From the NCBI GenBank assembly GCA_016342645.1, contig JAEINX010000035.1, positions 1 to 36,119 of the forward strand: a stretch of 36,119 nucleotides of DNA. The letters are read 5' to 3'. A program made the position numbers and the translations under genes. The DNA comes from Bacteroidales bacterium. Its GTDB lineage: Bacteria; Bacteroidota; Bacteroidia; Bacteroidales; JAEINX01. Of the stretch, positions 6,321-15,541 are shown piece after piece (the first letter of the stretch is position 1; each line of letters begins with the position of its first letter). The notes beneath the pieces are model-generated. The model did no database searches and was not told the DNA's origin. It was given only the letters and a program-made list of their open reading frames with translations.

Positions 6321-9275
6321 ATGCCAGTTTCCAAAAACCTAAAGCTTGAATTTGATGAATTAAGAAATAAAATTCAAGGCGATATTTATCTTGATGAAAA
6401 AGACCGATTACTGTATGCAACCGATGCTTCCGCTTATCGTGAAATGCCTTTGGCTGTTGTTAGGCCAAAGAATATCAACGACATCAAGGAGTTAATCAAA
6501 TTTGCAAATGAAAACAGAACTTCATTGATTCCACGAACTGCCGGAACTTCACTTGCCGGACAGGTGGTCGGTAATGGGATAGCTGTTGATGTTTCAAAAT
6601 ATTTTTCAAAAATTATTGAAATCAACGAAAAAGAAAAATGGGTAAGAGTCGAGCAGGGTGTAGTTCTTGATGAATTAAATAAAATCCTTGCTACAAAAGG
6701 ATTGTTTTTCGGGCCGGAGACTTCCACCTCCAATCGATGTATGATGGCCGGAATGCTTGGAAACAATTCATGTGGAGCACATTCTCTCGTTTACGGCAGC
6801 ACAAGAGACCATACTATTTCGGTGAAAGTGATTTTAAGCGATGGTTCGGAAGTTGAATTTTCATCATTATCGAAAAACGAATTTCAAGAAAAATGCAAAG
6901 GAAATTCTCTGGAAAACAAAATATATCAAAACATTAACAACATTCTTTCCGAAAAAGAAAATCAAAAAAATATCAGAGCCGAATTTCCCGACAAGGAAAT
7001 TAAACGAAGAAATACCGGTTATGCAATTGATCTTTTATTAGACTCAAATCCTTTTACGGAAAATACCGAAGACTTTAATTTTTGTAAACTTATTGCCGGT
7101 TCGGAAGGAACGCTCACATTTATCACCGAGATAAAATTAAACCTTGTTCCTCTTCCACCTAAAGAAAAAGCCTTAATGTGTGTTCACCTCGACACAGTGG
7201 TTGAAGCAATGCAAGCAAATATTATTGCATTAAAACATGATCCGGTAGCAATTGAATTGATGGATGAGATAGTTTTGCAGTGTACCAAAGGAAACATTAT
7301 TCATAATAAAAACAGGTTTTTTGTTAAGGGCGATCCGGGAGCAATTCTTATAGTCGAATTTTGTAAAGAGTCTAAAGATGAGATTTTAAAACTTGCAGAC
7401 TCCTTAGAAAAAGACTTGAGGAAAAACAATCTCGGACATCACTTTCCTCTTGTTTTCGGTGAAAATATCTCAAGAGTTTGGGAATTACGAAAAGCAGGTT
7501 TGGGCTTGCTTTCGAATATTCCGGGTGATGCCAAGCCAGTTCCCGTTGTTGAAGATACGGCTGTAAATCCCCTTGTTTTACCCGAATACATCAAGGAATT
7601 TGATGAAATGCTTGCCAAGCATAATTTGAGTTGCGTTTATTATGCTCACATTGCAACCGGCGAACTTCATCTCAGGCCGGTTTTGAATTTAAAAAACAAA
7701 AAAGATGTTGAACTATTTCATACGGTTGCATTTGAAACTGCCAAACTTGTAAAAAAATATAATGGTTCGTTAAGCGGCGAACATGGAGACGGACGCTTGC
7801 GTGGTGAATTTATCCCTTTAATGATAGGTGAGAAAAATTATTCTTTATTAAAAAACATAAAAAAAACATGGGACCCCGACAATATTTTTAATCCCGGAAA
7901 AATTGTTGACACACCTACCATGAATACTTCATTAAGGTATGAGGCAGGCCGGGAAACACGCAAAATTGACACAATTTTTGATTTCTCGAAAGACCTGGGA
8001 ATAATGCGTGCGGTTGAAAAATGCAATGGTTCGGGCGATTGCCGCAAATCAGAAATTATCGGTGGAACAATGTGCCCGAGTTTTATGGCTACACGTGATG
8101 AAAAAAATGCCACACGAGCAAGAGCTAATACTTTACGTGAGTTTTTAACTCACTCTAAAAAAGATAATCCTTTCGATCATAAAGAAATTTATGAAGCTAT
8201 GGATTTATGTCTTTCTTGTAAAGGCTGTAAATCGGAATGCCCGTCGAGTGTTGATATCACCAAGCTAAAAGCCGAATTTTTACAACATTATTACGATAAA
8301 AATGGAATTCCGCTTCGCACAAGATCAATAGCTTATATTACACAACTAAATAAAATCGGAGCAATATTTCCTTCTTTTTATAATGTTTTTGCAAAAAGTA
8401 AATTGTTTTCGGGAATTTTAAAAAACATTCTTGGCTTTGCTTCAAAACGTTCACTGCCTTTATTATATAAAATGACTTTGCGATCATGGGCAAAGAAAAA
8501 TCTTAAAAATATCAATCCCGGACAAAATGCTAAAGCCAAAGTTTATTTCTTTATTGATGAGTTTTCGGATTTTAATGATACCGAAATCGGGGTTAAAGCA
8601 ATTAAACTACTTTGTGCTTTAGGTTATAATGTTGAAATACCGAAACATTGTGAAAGTGGCCGAACATTCCTTTCAAAAGGCTTGGTCAGAAAAGCGAAAA
8701 AAATTGCTAATAAAAATATTTCTTTATTGAAAGATATTATCACTTTTGATACTCCATTGATAGGGATTGAACCATCGGGAATTCTGACTTTTAGAGACGA
8801 GTATAAAGAGCTTGCCGACGAAAACAATAAGGATGCCGCCGAGTCATTAGCCATTAATTCTTTTATGATTGATGAATTTCTAATAGCTGAATATGAAAAA
8901 GGTAATTTTAATAAAGATAGTTTTACCGATGATAAAATACATATTAAACTGCACGGACATTGCCATCAAAAATCGCTTGCTTCAACCGGGCCAACAAAAG
9001 AAATGCTCTCAATTCCTAAAAACTATTCGGTAGAAGAAATAAAATCAGGTTGTTGCGGAATGGCAGGTTCATTTGGTTTTGAAAAAGAGCATTACGAACT
9101 TTCGATGAAAATAGGAGAAATGGTTTTATTTCCCGAAGTCAGAAAAGCAGGTGAGGAAATTATAATTTCGGCTCCCGGAACAAGCTGCCGCCAACAAATA
9201 AAAGATGGTACCGGACGAATCGCTCTTCATCCTGTTGAAATACTTTATGATGCTTTCAAAAAGGAATATTCATAA
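6321..9275 (+). CDS. FAD-linked 2-hydroxyacid dehydrogenase with Fe-S and CCG domains
   Basis: A 984-residue fusion of a GlcD-type FAD oxidase and a GlpC/CCG-type Fe-S module. The FAD-binding (PCMH) region includes PRTAGTSLAGQ (71-81), TSTSNRCMMAGMLGNNSCGA and GSEGTLTFITE. The FAD-oxidase C-terminal domain ends in GEHGDGRLRGEFI (about 486-498). Cysteines of two ferredoxin-like clusters follow: CNGSGDC...MCPSF (about 567-590) and CLSCKGCKSECP (about 630-641). The C-terminal cysteine-rich domain has HGHCHQKS and GCCGMAG (about 911). This layout is that of YdiJ-like D-2-hydroxyglutarate dehydrogenases and related D-lactate dehydrogenases of about 1000 residues, which pass electrons from the 2-hydroxyacid to a membrane quinone or other acceptor. 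No membrane segment is seen, so it would be a peripheral or cytoplasmic enzyme. Substrate (D-lactate or D-2-hydroxyglutarate) cannot be settled by sequence alone. Confidence 0.9.
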   Translation: MPVSKNLKLEFDELRNKIQGDIYLDEKDRLLYATDASAYREMPLAVVRPKNINDIKELIKFANENRTSLIPRTAGTSLAGQVVGNGIAVDVSKYFSKIIEINEKEKWVRVEQGVVLDELNKILATKGLFFGPETSTSNRCMMAGMLGNNSCGAHSLVYGSTRDHTISVKVILSDGSEVEFSSLSKNEFQEKCKGNSLENKIYQNINNILSEKENQKNIRAEFPDKEIKRRNTGYAIDLLLDSNPFTENTEDFNFCKLIAGSEGTLTFITEIKLNLVPLPPKEKALMCVHLDTVVEAMQANIIALKHDPVAIELMDEIVLQCTKGNIIHNKNRFFVKGDPGAILIVEFCKESKDEILKLADSLEKDLRKNNLGHHFPLVFGENISRVWELRKAGLGLLSNIPGDAKPVPVVEDTAVNPLVLPEYIKEFDEMLAKHNLSCVYYAHIATGELHLRPVLNLKNKKDVELFHTVAFETAKLVKKYNGSLSGEHGDGRLRGEFIPLMIGEKNYSLLKNIKKTWDPDNIFNPGKIVDTPTMNTSLRYEAGRETRKIDTIFDFSKDLGIMRAVEKCNGSGDCRKSEIIGGTMCPSFMATRDEKNATRARANTLREFLTHSKKDNPFDHKEIYEAMDLCLSCKGCKSECPSSVDITKLKAEFLQHYYDKNGIPLRTRSIAYITQLNKIGAIFPSFYNVFAKSKLFSGILKNILGFASKRSLPLLYKMTLRSWAKKNLKNINPGQNAKAKVYFFIDEFSDFNDTEIGVKAIKLLCALGYNVEIPKHCESGRTFLSKGLVRKAKKIANKNISLLKDIITFDTPLIGIEPSGILTFRDEYKELADENNKDAAESLAINSFMIDEFLIAEYEKGNFNKDSFTDDKIHIKLHGHCHQKSLASTGPTKEMLSIPKNYSVEEIKSGCCGMAGSFGFEKEHYELSMKIGEMVLFPEVRKAGEEIIISAPGTSCRQQIKDGTGRIALHPVEILYDAFKKEYS

Positions 9276-9478
9276 ACTGGATAGGAATTTCGAGATATTT
9301 TTCCGGAAATCTTATCAAACTTTCAAATTTTGCAATACTGTTTGAATTATTATTTGAGTTTTTTCTTGTTTCTGTACAATATTTTTCAATTTTAATCATT
9401 TAAAATACAAGTCATTTTAAAGGCAAATAATTTATTTGTATTTGTAATAAAATATAGAAAATAGAATTTCATAACATA

Positions 9479-9577
9479 ATGTTTAAAATGAATACAGTGA
9501 TGAATAAAGTTTTTGAATTTCTAAGACTAATAATAATTTTCTTAATTTCGCAAAAAATTGATTATACTTCAGCATGA
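9479..9577 (+). CDS. Small hydrophobic leader ORF overlapping the next start
   Basis: A 32-residue frame begins ATG 9479 (further in-frame Met codons at 9488 and 9500) and ends in TGA 9575-9577. This stop overlaps the ATG of the following T9SS cargo gene as ATGA. The product is hydrophobic in the middle (FEFLRLIIIFLISQ). The overlap would suit translational coupling. It may instead be chance in A/T-rich DNA; no homologue is recognised. Confidence 0.25.
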   Translation: MFKMNTVMNKVFEFLRLIIIFLISQKIDYTSA

Positions 9578-10659
9578 AAAAATTAATATTAATAATATTT
9601 TTATTCATAAGCTTTCAGACTTTTAGTCAGGTAAGTTGTGAGATTTTTTATTCCGATACGATAGTTTGTTATGGTGATAGTGCATATTTGAGTGTTGAGC
9701 TTTCGGATACATTGAAATATTTATGGAAACCCACTAATGATACTACTTTCAATAGTTGGGTAAAACCTATTGATACTACTTGGTATTATGTTGAAATCTT
9801 TGATACAAATAATGTTTTGCAGTGCAATGATAGTATTCTAATATATTTATACCCCCGATTATATATTGACACACTTATTCAAACCAATATGGGTTGTCCA
9901 GGAAGTTGTAAGGCCCAGATGAAAGCTTTTGTTTCAGGAGGTTTACCTAAATATCATTATAATTGGTATTCGCTGATTGTTGATCCGAGCGACTCTTCAA
10001 TTGCATTGGGTTTATGCGACGAAAATTATGCATTAACAGTCAGAGACGATTGGGGTTGTAAAGTCGATACAAATTTTGATGTAAAGGCTTACCCTATTCC
10101 TGAAGTTGAAATTATTGCAGACGATAAAACTTATATACAAAACCCGGAAGTTGAATTCAGTTTTAATAATATTTCTTATAATGAAAATCCTGTTGATTCA
10201 CTTGAAATTATAACCTGGACTTGGAATTTCGGCGATTCAACAACTTCTGAACTCGCAAATCCGGTACATGTTTTTCAGTATGTTGGTACAAATACGGTTT
10301 GGTTAAGTTTTAACACTTATTTCGGATGTGTTGATTCAGTTTCACATGTGGTTAATATTGAGGAAGCTGAAGTAAATGTGCCTAACTTTTTTTCTCCGAA
10401 CGGTGATGGTATTAATGACGTTTTTGAAATAGAAGTAAACGGAACAACCGAAAAATTTATAAATGATTTCTACATTAGCAGTTCACTTGTGATATTTGAT
10501 AGATGGGGCAGGCAAATGTTTGAATCAAATAATTATCAAAACGAGTGGAATGGAGAAGGATGCCCTGATGGAGTTTATTTCTTTATTTTGAAATGTAACG
10601 GCCGTTTTAAAGATGATAAATTTGCAGGTTCGGTAACAATTTTAACAGTTGGAGAATGA
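9574..10659 (+). CDS. T9SS cargo protein with PKD-like and CHU_C sorting domains
   Basis: A 361-residue secreted protein. Residues 1-19 (MKKLILIIFLFISFQTFSQ) are a Sec signal peptide. Two Ig-like/SprB-type segments follow (about 20-180, with paired cysteines such as GCPGSC). A PKD-like domain (about 185-263) contains WTWNFGDSTTSELANPVHVF. The final ~90 residues (from VPNFFSPNGDGIND, about 268) are the gliding-motility-type C-terminal domain (CHU_C, type B sorting signal), with IFDRWGRQMFES and GCPDGVYFFILKC. It should therefore be exported to the periplasm by Sec and across the outer membrane by T9SS, and be surface-attached or released. The window also encodes a PorT-like T9SS component. It is short for a CHU_C protein and has no enzymatic domain, so an adhesive or structural role is the likeliest inference. 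Confidence 0.85.
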   Translation: MKKLILIIFLFISFQTFSQVSCEIFYSDTIVCYGDSAYLSVELSDTLKYLWKPTNDTTFNSWVKPIDTTWYYVEIFDTNNVLQCNDSILIYLYPRLYIDTLIQTNMGCPGSCKAQMKAFVSGGLPKYHYNWYSLIVDPSDSSIALGLCDENYALTVRDDWGCKVDTNFDVKAYPIPEVEIIADDKTYIQNPEVEFSFNNISYNENPVDSLEIITWTWNFGDSTTSELANPVHVFQYVGTNTVWLSFNTYFGCVDSVSHVVNIEEAEVNVPNFFSPNGDGINDVFEIEVNGTTEKFINDFYISSSLVIFDRWGRQMFESNNYQNEWNGEGCPDGVYFFILKCNGRFKDDKFAGSVTILTVGE

Positions 10660-10774
10660 ATGAAGGAATAAGTAAATGATTGAATCAATACAAGTAAACA
10701 TGTCAGAGAAACAAAAATTTACGTATTTCAATAAAAATATAGTAGAAACAATTATTAAACTACAAAAGTGAAGA

Positions 10775-11254
10775 ATGAAAATAAGAGAATTAAGTAATTT
10801 ATTTTTATCAATTTTATTTATTTCGGCTCTAATTTCATGTAACGGAATTGGAGAAAATGCTGAGAATGAACAAATTTCGACCGATATAATATCTAATCCA
10901 AACACATCAGATGGTAAGGCTGATCTTTCAAAACTACCAAAAATTAAATTTGATGAAGAAATTCATGATTTTGGAAAAGTTATTGAAGGCGAAAAAGTTT
11001 CTTATAGTTTTAAGTTTAAAAATGTTGGGTCATCGCCTTTATTAATTTCCGAAGTGAATGCGAGTTGCGGGTGTACGGCAACAAAATACCCAAAAACACC
11101 AATCCGGCCCGGAAAAGAAGATGTTATTCACGTTACTTTTGATAGTGAGAAACGTAAAGGATTCCAAAATAAATCAATATCAGTGATTTCAAATACTCAA
11201 CCTAATAAAACAGTAATTAGAATTAAAGCAATGGTTTATAGTCCGGAACAATAA
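10775..11254 (+). CDS. DUF1573-domain lipoprotein
   Basis: A 159-residue putative lipoprotein. The signal sequence MKIRELSNLFLSILFISALISC ends in a lipobox-like LISC (Cys about 22), followed by a polar linker. From about residue 55 a DUF1573 domain is readable: FDEEIHDFGKVIEGEKVSYSFKFKN, then the conserved NASCGCT motif, then PGKEDVIHVTFDSEKRKGFQNK. DUF1573 is an Ig-like (ASPM-SPD-2-Hydin-type) beta sandwich common in Bacteroidota, with no defined biochemical role. It sits directly upstream of yajC, which agrees with a conserved Bacteroidota gene order (DUF1573, yajC, YbbR, coaE). A role in the envelope is likely but unproven. Confidence 0.85.
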   Translation: MKIRELSNLFLSILFISALISCNGIGENAENEQISTDIISNPNTSDGKADLSKLPKIKFDEEIHDFGKVIEGEKVSYSFKFKNVGSSPLLISEVNASCGCTATKYPKTPIRPGKEDVIHVTFDSEKRKGFQNKSISVISNTQPNKTVIRIKAMVYSPEQ

Positions 11255-11317
11255 ATTTGTTTTTTTGTAATTCATAAAATATCAAATAATAAAAATAATA
11301 ACTAAATAAGCGTAATA

Positions 11318-11644
11318 ATGAATCTTTTGAATGTAATTTTAATGATGCCTCAAGGTGAAGGCGAAAGTAGTGGGTTAATGTCTTTTCTACCACTTGTATT
11401 AGTTGTTTTGGTTTTCTATTTATTTTTCATCAGGCCACAAATGAAAAAATCAAAAGATCAAAAAAAATATAGAGAGGCATTAAAAAAAGGTGAAAAAGTG
11501 ATTACAATTGGTGGTATTCACGGCAAAATTTTAGAAGTTTCTGAAACCACAATTACTATTGAGACTTTAGGCCAAGGTCGTTTGGTAGTTGAAAAATCAG
11601 CTATCGCAATGGATAGTACTTCTCAATTAAGTGATAAAAAATAA
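11318..11644 (+). CDS. yajC: Preprotein translocase accessory subunit YajC
   Basis: A 108-residue protein with a single membrane segment (about 20-38, MSFLPLVLVVLVFYLFFIRPQ) ending in the hallmark FIRPQMKK. It is followed by the cytoplasmic YajC domain with KKGEKVITIGGIHGKI. YajC associates with SecDF-YidC and the SecYEG translocon in the inner membrane. The N-terminus has a short Gly/Ser-rich stretch before the membrane helix, usual for Bacteroidota YajC. It lies 63 bases after the DUF1573 gene and 132 bases before the YbbR gene, in the same direction. Confidence 0.95.
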   Translation: MNLLNVILMMPQGEGESSGLMSFLPLVLVVLVFYLFFIRPQMKKSKDQKKYREALKKGEKVITIGGIHGKILEVSETTITIETLGQGRLVVEKSAIAMDSTSQLSDKK

Positions 11645-11776
11645 GGATATTTTTTTTATCAATAATCAAATTGCTTGATATTTAGCCTTCTCTTTGTTGA
11701 TATTTAAGCCTAAATATTTTTGTAAATTTTACCTTTAGTGAGTATTAGTAAAATTTGATAATCTTAATTAATTAAA

Positions 11777-12796
11777 TTGAAATTCAATTTTTTGACATTT
11801 GTCAGAAGAAACAGAAAAGCAAAAGATAAAATATCTAAGCGAGAAGTTTATGTTTTTTTATCTTGTCTTGGAATTTCCATCATTATTTGGGGTTTAATTA
11901 AATTTGATAAACTTTATTACGGGTCGATAGAGTTTCCTATAGTATATACTAATATTCCTGATAATAAGTTACTTATCAACTATCCCGATAGTGTTTTAAC
12001 TTTAAATCTTCAATCACAGGGTTTTGATTTTTTCTCGGATAAATACTTATCCGGCGATCAAGCAATTTATATTAACATTGGGGACTTGAAATTTGAAAAA
12101 GTGAACGGGGTGTACAAATCCTTTCTATTAACATCTCAAATTTCTTCAAATATCTCTCGTCAATTAAGTTTGTCAAATAAATTAATATCTATTTCTCCCG
12201 ATACTCTTTCATTTGTATTTGAATCAATGAAGATAAAAAGTGTAGCTGTAATTCTTCCTGACTTGGACTTAGATTATGAGAAACAATATCAGCAATATGG
12301 TTCAATTACTTTCAAACCCGACTCTGTAAGGGTTTATGGGCCGGCATCAGTAATTGAAAAAATAGATTTTGTGAGCACTGATAAAATAGAACTGAAAAAG
12401 CTTAAAAATAATCAGGAACTTTCGATGAAGATTATTTCTCCGATTAATAATAATAAACTTAGATTTTCGGAAAATGAAATACAGATTTCAATTCCGGTTT
12501 CAAAATATACCGAAGGAAGCATTGAATTACCAATAATTACAATTGATTCTCTTTCAGAATTTAAAATTAAAACATATCCCGATAAAGTTTTGGTTACATA
12601 TCTGGTTGCCTTAAATGACTTTAAACGAGTCAATGTGGATATGTTCCAACTGGGAGTTTATTATAAAAGTGATGAATTGTCGGCAAATAAAACTCTTAAA
12701 GTTGAAATTTTACACCAACCTCCATTTGTGGAAATTGTGAAAATCGACCCCGAAAGAGTTGAGTATATTATTGGGAAACGGCATATAATAAATTAA
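11777..12796 (+). CDS. YbbR-domain membrane-anchored protein (CdaR-like)
   Basis: A 339-residue protein with a basic N-terminus, one membrane segment (about 27-43, VYVFLSCLGISIIIWGL) and an extracytoplasmic remainder of YbbR-like beta-rich units (for example SVRVYGPASVIEKIDFVSTDKIEL). YbbR/CdaR proteins in Firmicutes modulate the diadenylate cyclase CdaA; the Bacteroidota relatives usually lie between yajC and coaE, as here, and their role is not established. The start appears to be TTG 11777: an in-frame TAA lies at 11765-11767 and no ATG is available before the membrane segment. The gene ends 11 bases before coaE, so the two are probably cotranscribed. Confidence 0.85.
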   Translation: MKFNFLTFVRRNRKAKDKISKREVYVFLSCLGISIIIWGLIKFDKLYYGSIEFPIVYTNIPDNKLLINYPDSVLTLNLQSQGFDFFSDKYLSGDQAIYINIGDLKFEKVNGVYKSFLLTSQISSNISRQLSLSNKLISISPDTLSFVFESMKIKSVAVILPDLDLDYEKQYQQYGSITFKPDSVRVYGPASVIEKIDFVSTDKIELKKLKNNQELSMKIISPINNNKLRFSENEIQISIPVSKYTEGSIELPIITIDSLSEFKIKTYPDKVLVTYLVALNDFKRVNVDMFQLGVYYKSDELSANKTLKVEILHQPPFVEIVKIDPERVEYIIGKRHIIN

Positions 12797-12807
12797 TTGA
12801 TTTTTGT

Positions 12808-13392
12808 ATGTTAAAAGTTGGCCTTACGGGAAGTATTGGAAGTGGTAAAACATTAGTTTCAAAAATTTTTGAAGCATTAGGTATAAATGTTTTTTATGCA
12901 GATAGTTCGGCAAAAGCATTATATGAAAATAACGAGGTGAGGAAAGAAATTATTAATATTTTTGGAACTTCGATATTGACGGAAAACAATAAAATTGATA
13001 AAAAAGCATTTGCAGAAATAATTTTCAATGATAAATCGGCTTTAAAAAAAATCAATTCAATAATTCATCCATTGGTAATGGGTGATTTTGTAAAATGGCT
13101 TATGAATCATAAAAATGATCCATATATTTTGCATGAGGCTGCAATATTATTTGAAACCGATTTATCAAAAGAGTTTGATTTTGTAGTTGCGGTTTCTGCT
13201 CCTGAAAATCTGAGAATTGAAAGAATAATGAAGCGTGATAGTGTTAATCGTGAAACTGTTATTGCACGAATTAGAAATCAATGGAGTGATGAAGAAAAAA
13301 CCAAACTTGCCGATTTTGTAATACTCAATGACGAAAATGAATTATTAATCCCTCAAGTATTGAAAATTAACGAAAAATTATTGAATAGATAA
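12808..13392 (+). CDS. coaE: Dephospho-CoA kinase
   Basis: A 194-residue kinase that phosphorylates the ribose 3'-OH of dephospho-CoA with ATP, the last step of coenzyme A synthesis. The Walker A loop is GLTGSIGSGKT (residues 5-15). The family motif with the catalytic Asp is YADSSAKAL, and the CoA-binding region contains INSIIHPLV. The LID/core segment has VVAVSAPENLRIERIMKRD. The length agrees with the family (about 195-205). It starts 11 bases after the YbbR gene and ends the yajC-YbbR-coaE run. Confidence 0.95.
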   Translation: MLKVGLTGSIGSGKTLVSKIFEALGINVFYADSSAKALYENNEVRKEIINIFGTSILTENNKIDKKAFAEIIFNDKSALKKINSIIHPLVMGDFVKWLMNHKNDPYILHEAAILFETDLSKEFDFVVAVSAPENLRIERIMKRDSVNRETVIARIRNQWSDEEKTKLADFVILNDENELLIPQVLKINEKLLNR

Positions 13393-13451
13393 ATGCTTAT
13401 ATTGTTATTATTTGGTAGTATAAGATTTTCTTTATTTGATTTAATAATAAA

Positions 13452-13497
13452 GAATCCCGATTAATCCTGACCGTCTGGCCAAGGTTAATCGGAGTTC
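13452..13497. terminator. GC-richer hairpin between convergent coaE and LruC gene 1
   Basis: CCGATTAA (13457-13464) pairs with TTAATCGG (13485-13492). The stem is extended inward by CCT/AGG after a one-base bulge and outward by GAA/TTC, around a 13-base loop. It stands out from the A/T-rich surroundings and sits in the 177-base gap between two convergent genes. That position fits a bidirectional terminator, although no long T-tract follows on either strand. A small mobile palindromic element is the alternative. Confidence 0.5.
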
Positions 13498-13569
13498 AAT
13501 ATTCGTTTTGTTATTTATTTATTTCCTTTCTAAAAGCTTAAATTAACTTTATAAAATCTAAGTACTTTT

Positions 13570-15468
13570 TTACTCTGGTTTTTCATAAACATTTGCATCG
13601 TTTCGATAACCTGCGTCATCAAAATACCAGTCAGCATGAATACTTCCCGCACTTTCAGCCCATGATGCAAAATAATTATATGCATTAATAATTTGTACTT
13701 TTTCAATGGGATAATCAAATGGTTCGGGATTGTCCATTGCCCAGGGCAGGTTAGTAACTGTTTTATAATACCTTCCTTCGGCAGGTATTGAGTTATCTGC
13801 CCCTGTTCCAAATAAGCTAACATCAGCAAGGCTTGTTGGCGGATGATCGGGTAAATGTATTTCTCTACCTCTTTCCCCATTAACAAATAAGAATGGATTA
13901 TAAGGCGGAGTTCCCAAAGTTGAACTTAAAACAGGATTATCGAAATGAATTGTTAATGTTAAAGTATCCGGTTCTACATAAGGTTCATTCGGATTAGTAT
14001 TTGTACCTATACCGCCTGATTGAGGTAATAGATAAAAGACGTCATTAAAAAGAATTATGGTTGCCTTCTCCTGGCCTGCTTCGGTATTATTGGCATTTAA
14101 TATTATCAAATCACTATTTAATGAAAGCCCCGAAACACTGGCAATGTCATCAGGCTCAGCATTCATATCGAAACCAAAACCATTTATAAAGCTTGCACCG
14201 GCTGCCCTTGGACTATATTTCCCGTAAATATCAACCACTTCATTATCTGCATTTAATACTTCATGAAAGTTATAGTCAAGAATAAGATCATTAAAATCAT
14301 AATCACCTAAACCCGGCCAGTTGTCTTCAAAAGCCAAGGTACCATAAGTATCCTCGTTTGGATAATAAACATCGTAAGCTCTGGTAGCATCATCGGGATA
14401 ATCATCTTCATCATCATCCACACCATCACCGTCGCTGTCGTTAGTTGGTCCGGTTACAACAATATTATCATAAAACAATTCTGAATACCGATTATTAAAC
14501 CACATTAAAACTCTGCATGTTACTGCATTGGATGGCATTGTTACGGTAACAGTTTTTTGCACCCAATTTTCTGTGGGATTATAGTACCGATAACATGTAT
14601 AAGAAATTGGATTACCGTTTTGTTTGAATGGAATCAGATAGATATAAGCATATACGTATGAGTTACTTTGATAAGGAACGGATTTAATATCTGCATTGAA
14701 AGTTATTAAATCCCCGGGATTTACGTTTATTGCTTGTTCACAGCCGCCATATAAATAATAATAACCTGAATAGCCTTGGTAAGAATTTCTAAATGTGTTG
14801 TTCCCGCCGTCATTATATTGACCTGAGTAGGGTGCAATGGTTTGGTCCATGTTCCATACAGTCGGATTTGCAAGAGGTGAAGACCAATAAGGAACAGTTT
14901 CAAACACATTATCATCAAAACTTCCGTTTGTAATCATGTTGTTAAAAGAATTTCCAGACTTTGCATGCCATGTACTTGCCTGAAAACTATTAAAAAATCT
15001 TGATTTTTCAACAGCTGTACTATCAGGAGGTGGAATAGTATCATATCCTGTTCCAAAATTAGGATTGATAGAATCTTCCACGATGTTAAAGGTCGATTTT
15101 ACAGCATTATTTAATGGATATAAAATTGAGCCAGCCCATGAACTTATATATATTTCTGTAAGATAAGCTGGGATTTTTAATTTTCCTATAAAGACTCCAT
15201 TATCGTTTGATGTTCCACTAAACAGTAATTTACCACCATTTTCTACCGGTGCATCATAAAAATTTATCCTTTTTCTGATTATAGAATAATCAACAGATTT
15301 CGGAAGAGTAACTTTTACATTATATTCCAAAGAGTTGTTGAAATCAAAACTTGGAGAGATAACAAGGTCTTCCATAGATAATTGTCCATTAGGATCAGGA
15401 TCGTCTTTTTTACAACCTATTGTTGAAGTTACAATAAGTGCAATTAATAAAATAATAAACTTTTTCAT
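13570..15468 (-). CDS. LruC-domain lipoprotein 1 with CBM-like middle domain
   Basis: A 632-residue surface-type lipoprotein. The signal MKKFIILLIALIVTSTIGC has a lipobox with Cys19, followed by KKDDPD, which resembles the K-(D/E)-(D/E) export signal that sends Bacteroidota lipoproteins to the cell surface. Residues ~31-132 form a beta-rich N-terminal domain. About 178-341 resembles a CBM4/9-type carbohydrate-binding beta sandwich: it opens with ITNGSFDDNVFETVPYW and closes with ELFYDNIVVTG. An acidic Ca-binding-type repeat, DSDGDGVDDDEDDYP (~344-358), leads into the LruC/DUF4842-type domain (to 632) with DYDFNDLILDYNF and REIHLPDHPPT. It is last of four related genes and 73 bases from the next. 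Binding of a surface or dietary glycan is inferred from the middle domain; no catalytic site is evident. A TATCTTTA box (15505-15512, minus) may be its -7 element. Confidence 0.88.
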   Translation of the reverse strand: MKKFIILLIALIVTSTIGCKKDDPDPNGQLSMEDLVISPSFDFNNSLEYNVKVTLPKSVDYSIIRKRINFYDAPVENGGKLLFSGTSNDNGVFIGKLKIPAYLTEIYISSWAGSILYPLNNAVKSTFNIVEDSINPNFGTGYDTIPPPDSTAVEKSRFFNSFQASTWHAKSGNSFNNMITNGSFDDNVFETVPYWSSPLANPTVWNMDQTIAPYSGQYNDGGNNTFRNSYQGYSGYYYLYGGCEQAINVNPGDLITFNADIKSVPYQSNSYVYAYIYLIPFKQNGNPISYTCYRYYNPTENWVQKTVTVTMPSNAVTCRVLMWFNNRYSELFYDNIVVTGPTNDSDGDGVDDDEDDYPDDATRAYDVYYPNEDTYGTLAFEDNWPGLGDYDFNDLILDYNFHEVLNADNEVVDIYGKYSPRAAGASFINGFGFDMNAEPDDIASVSGLSLNSDLIILNANNTEAGQEKATIILFNDVFYLLPQSGGIGTNTNPNEPYVEPDTLTLTIHFDNPVLSSTLGTPPYNPFLFVNGERGREIHLPDHPPTSLADVSLFGTGADNSIPAEGRYYKTVTNLPWAMDNPEPFDYPIEKVQIINAYNYFASWAESAGSIHADWYFDDAGYRNDANVYEKPE

Positions 15469-15541
15469 TTCTTTAGTGATTAATATTTGTTAATATTTAT
15501 ATTGTAAAGATAACAATTTTTTTAATAATCATTATTTTTTT

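Noticed and set aside
13530..13886. A 118-residue minus-strand frame near the end of LruC gene 1
   Set aside because: It is out of frame inside LruC gene 1, whose C-terminal domain is clearly conserved with the three paralogues.
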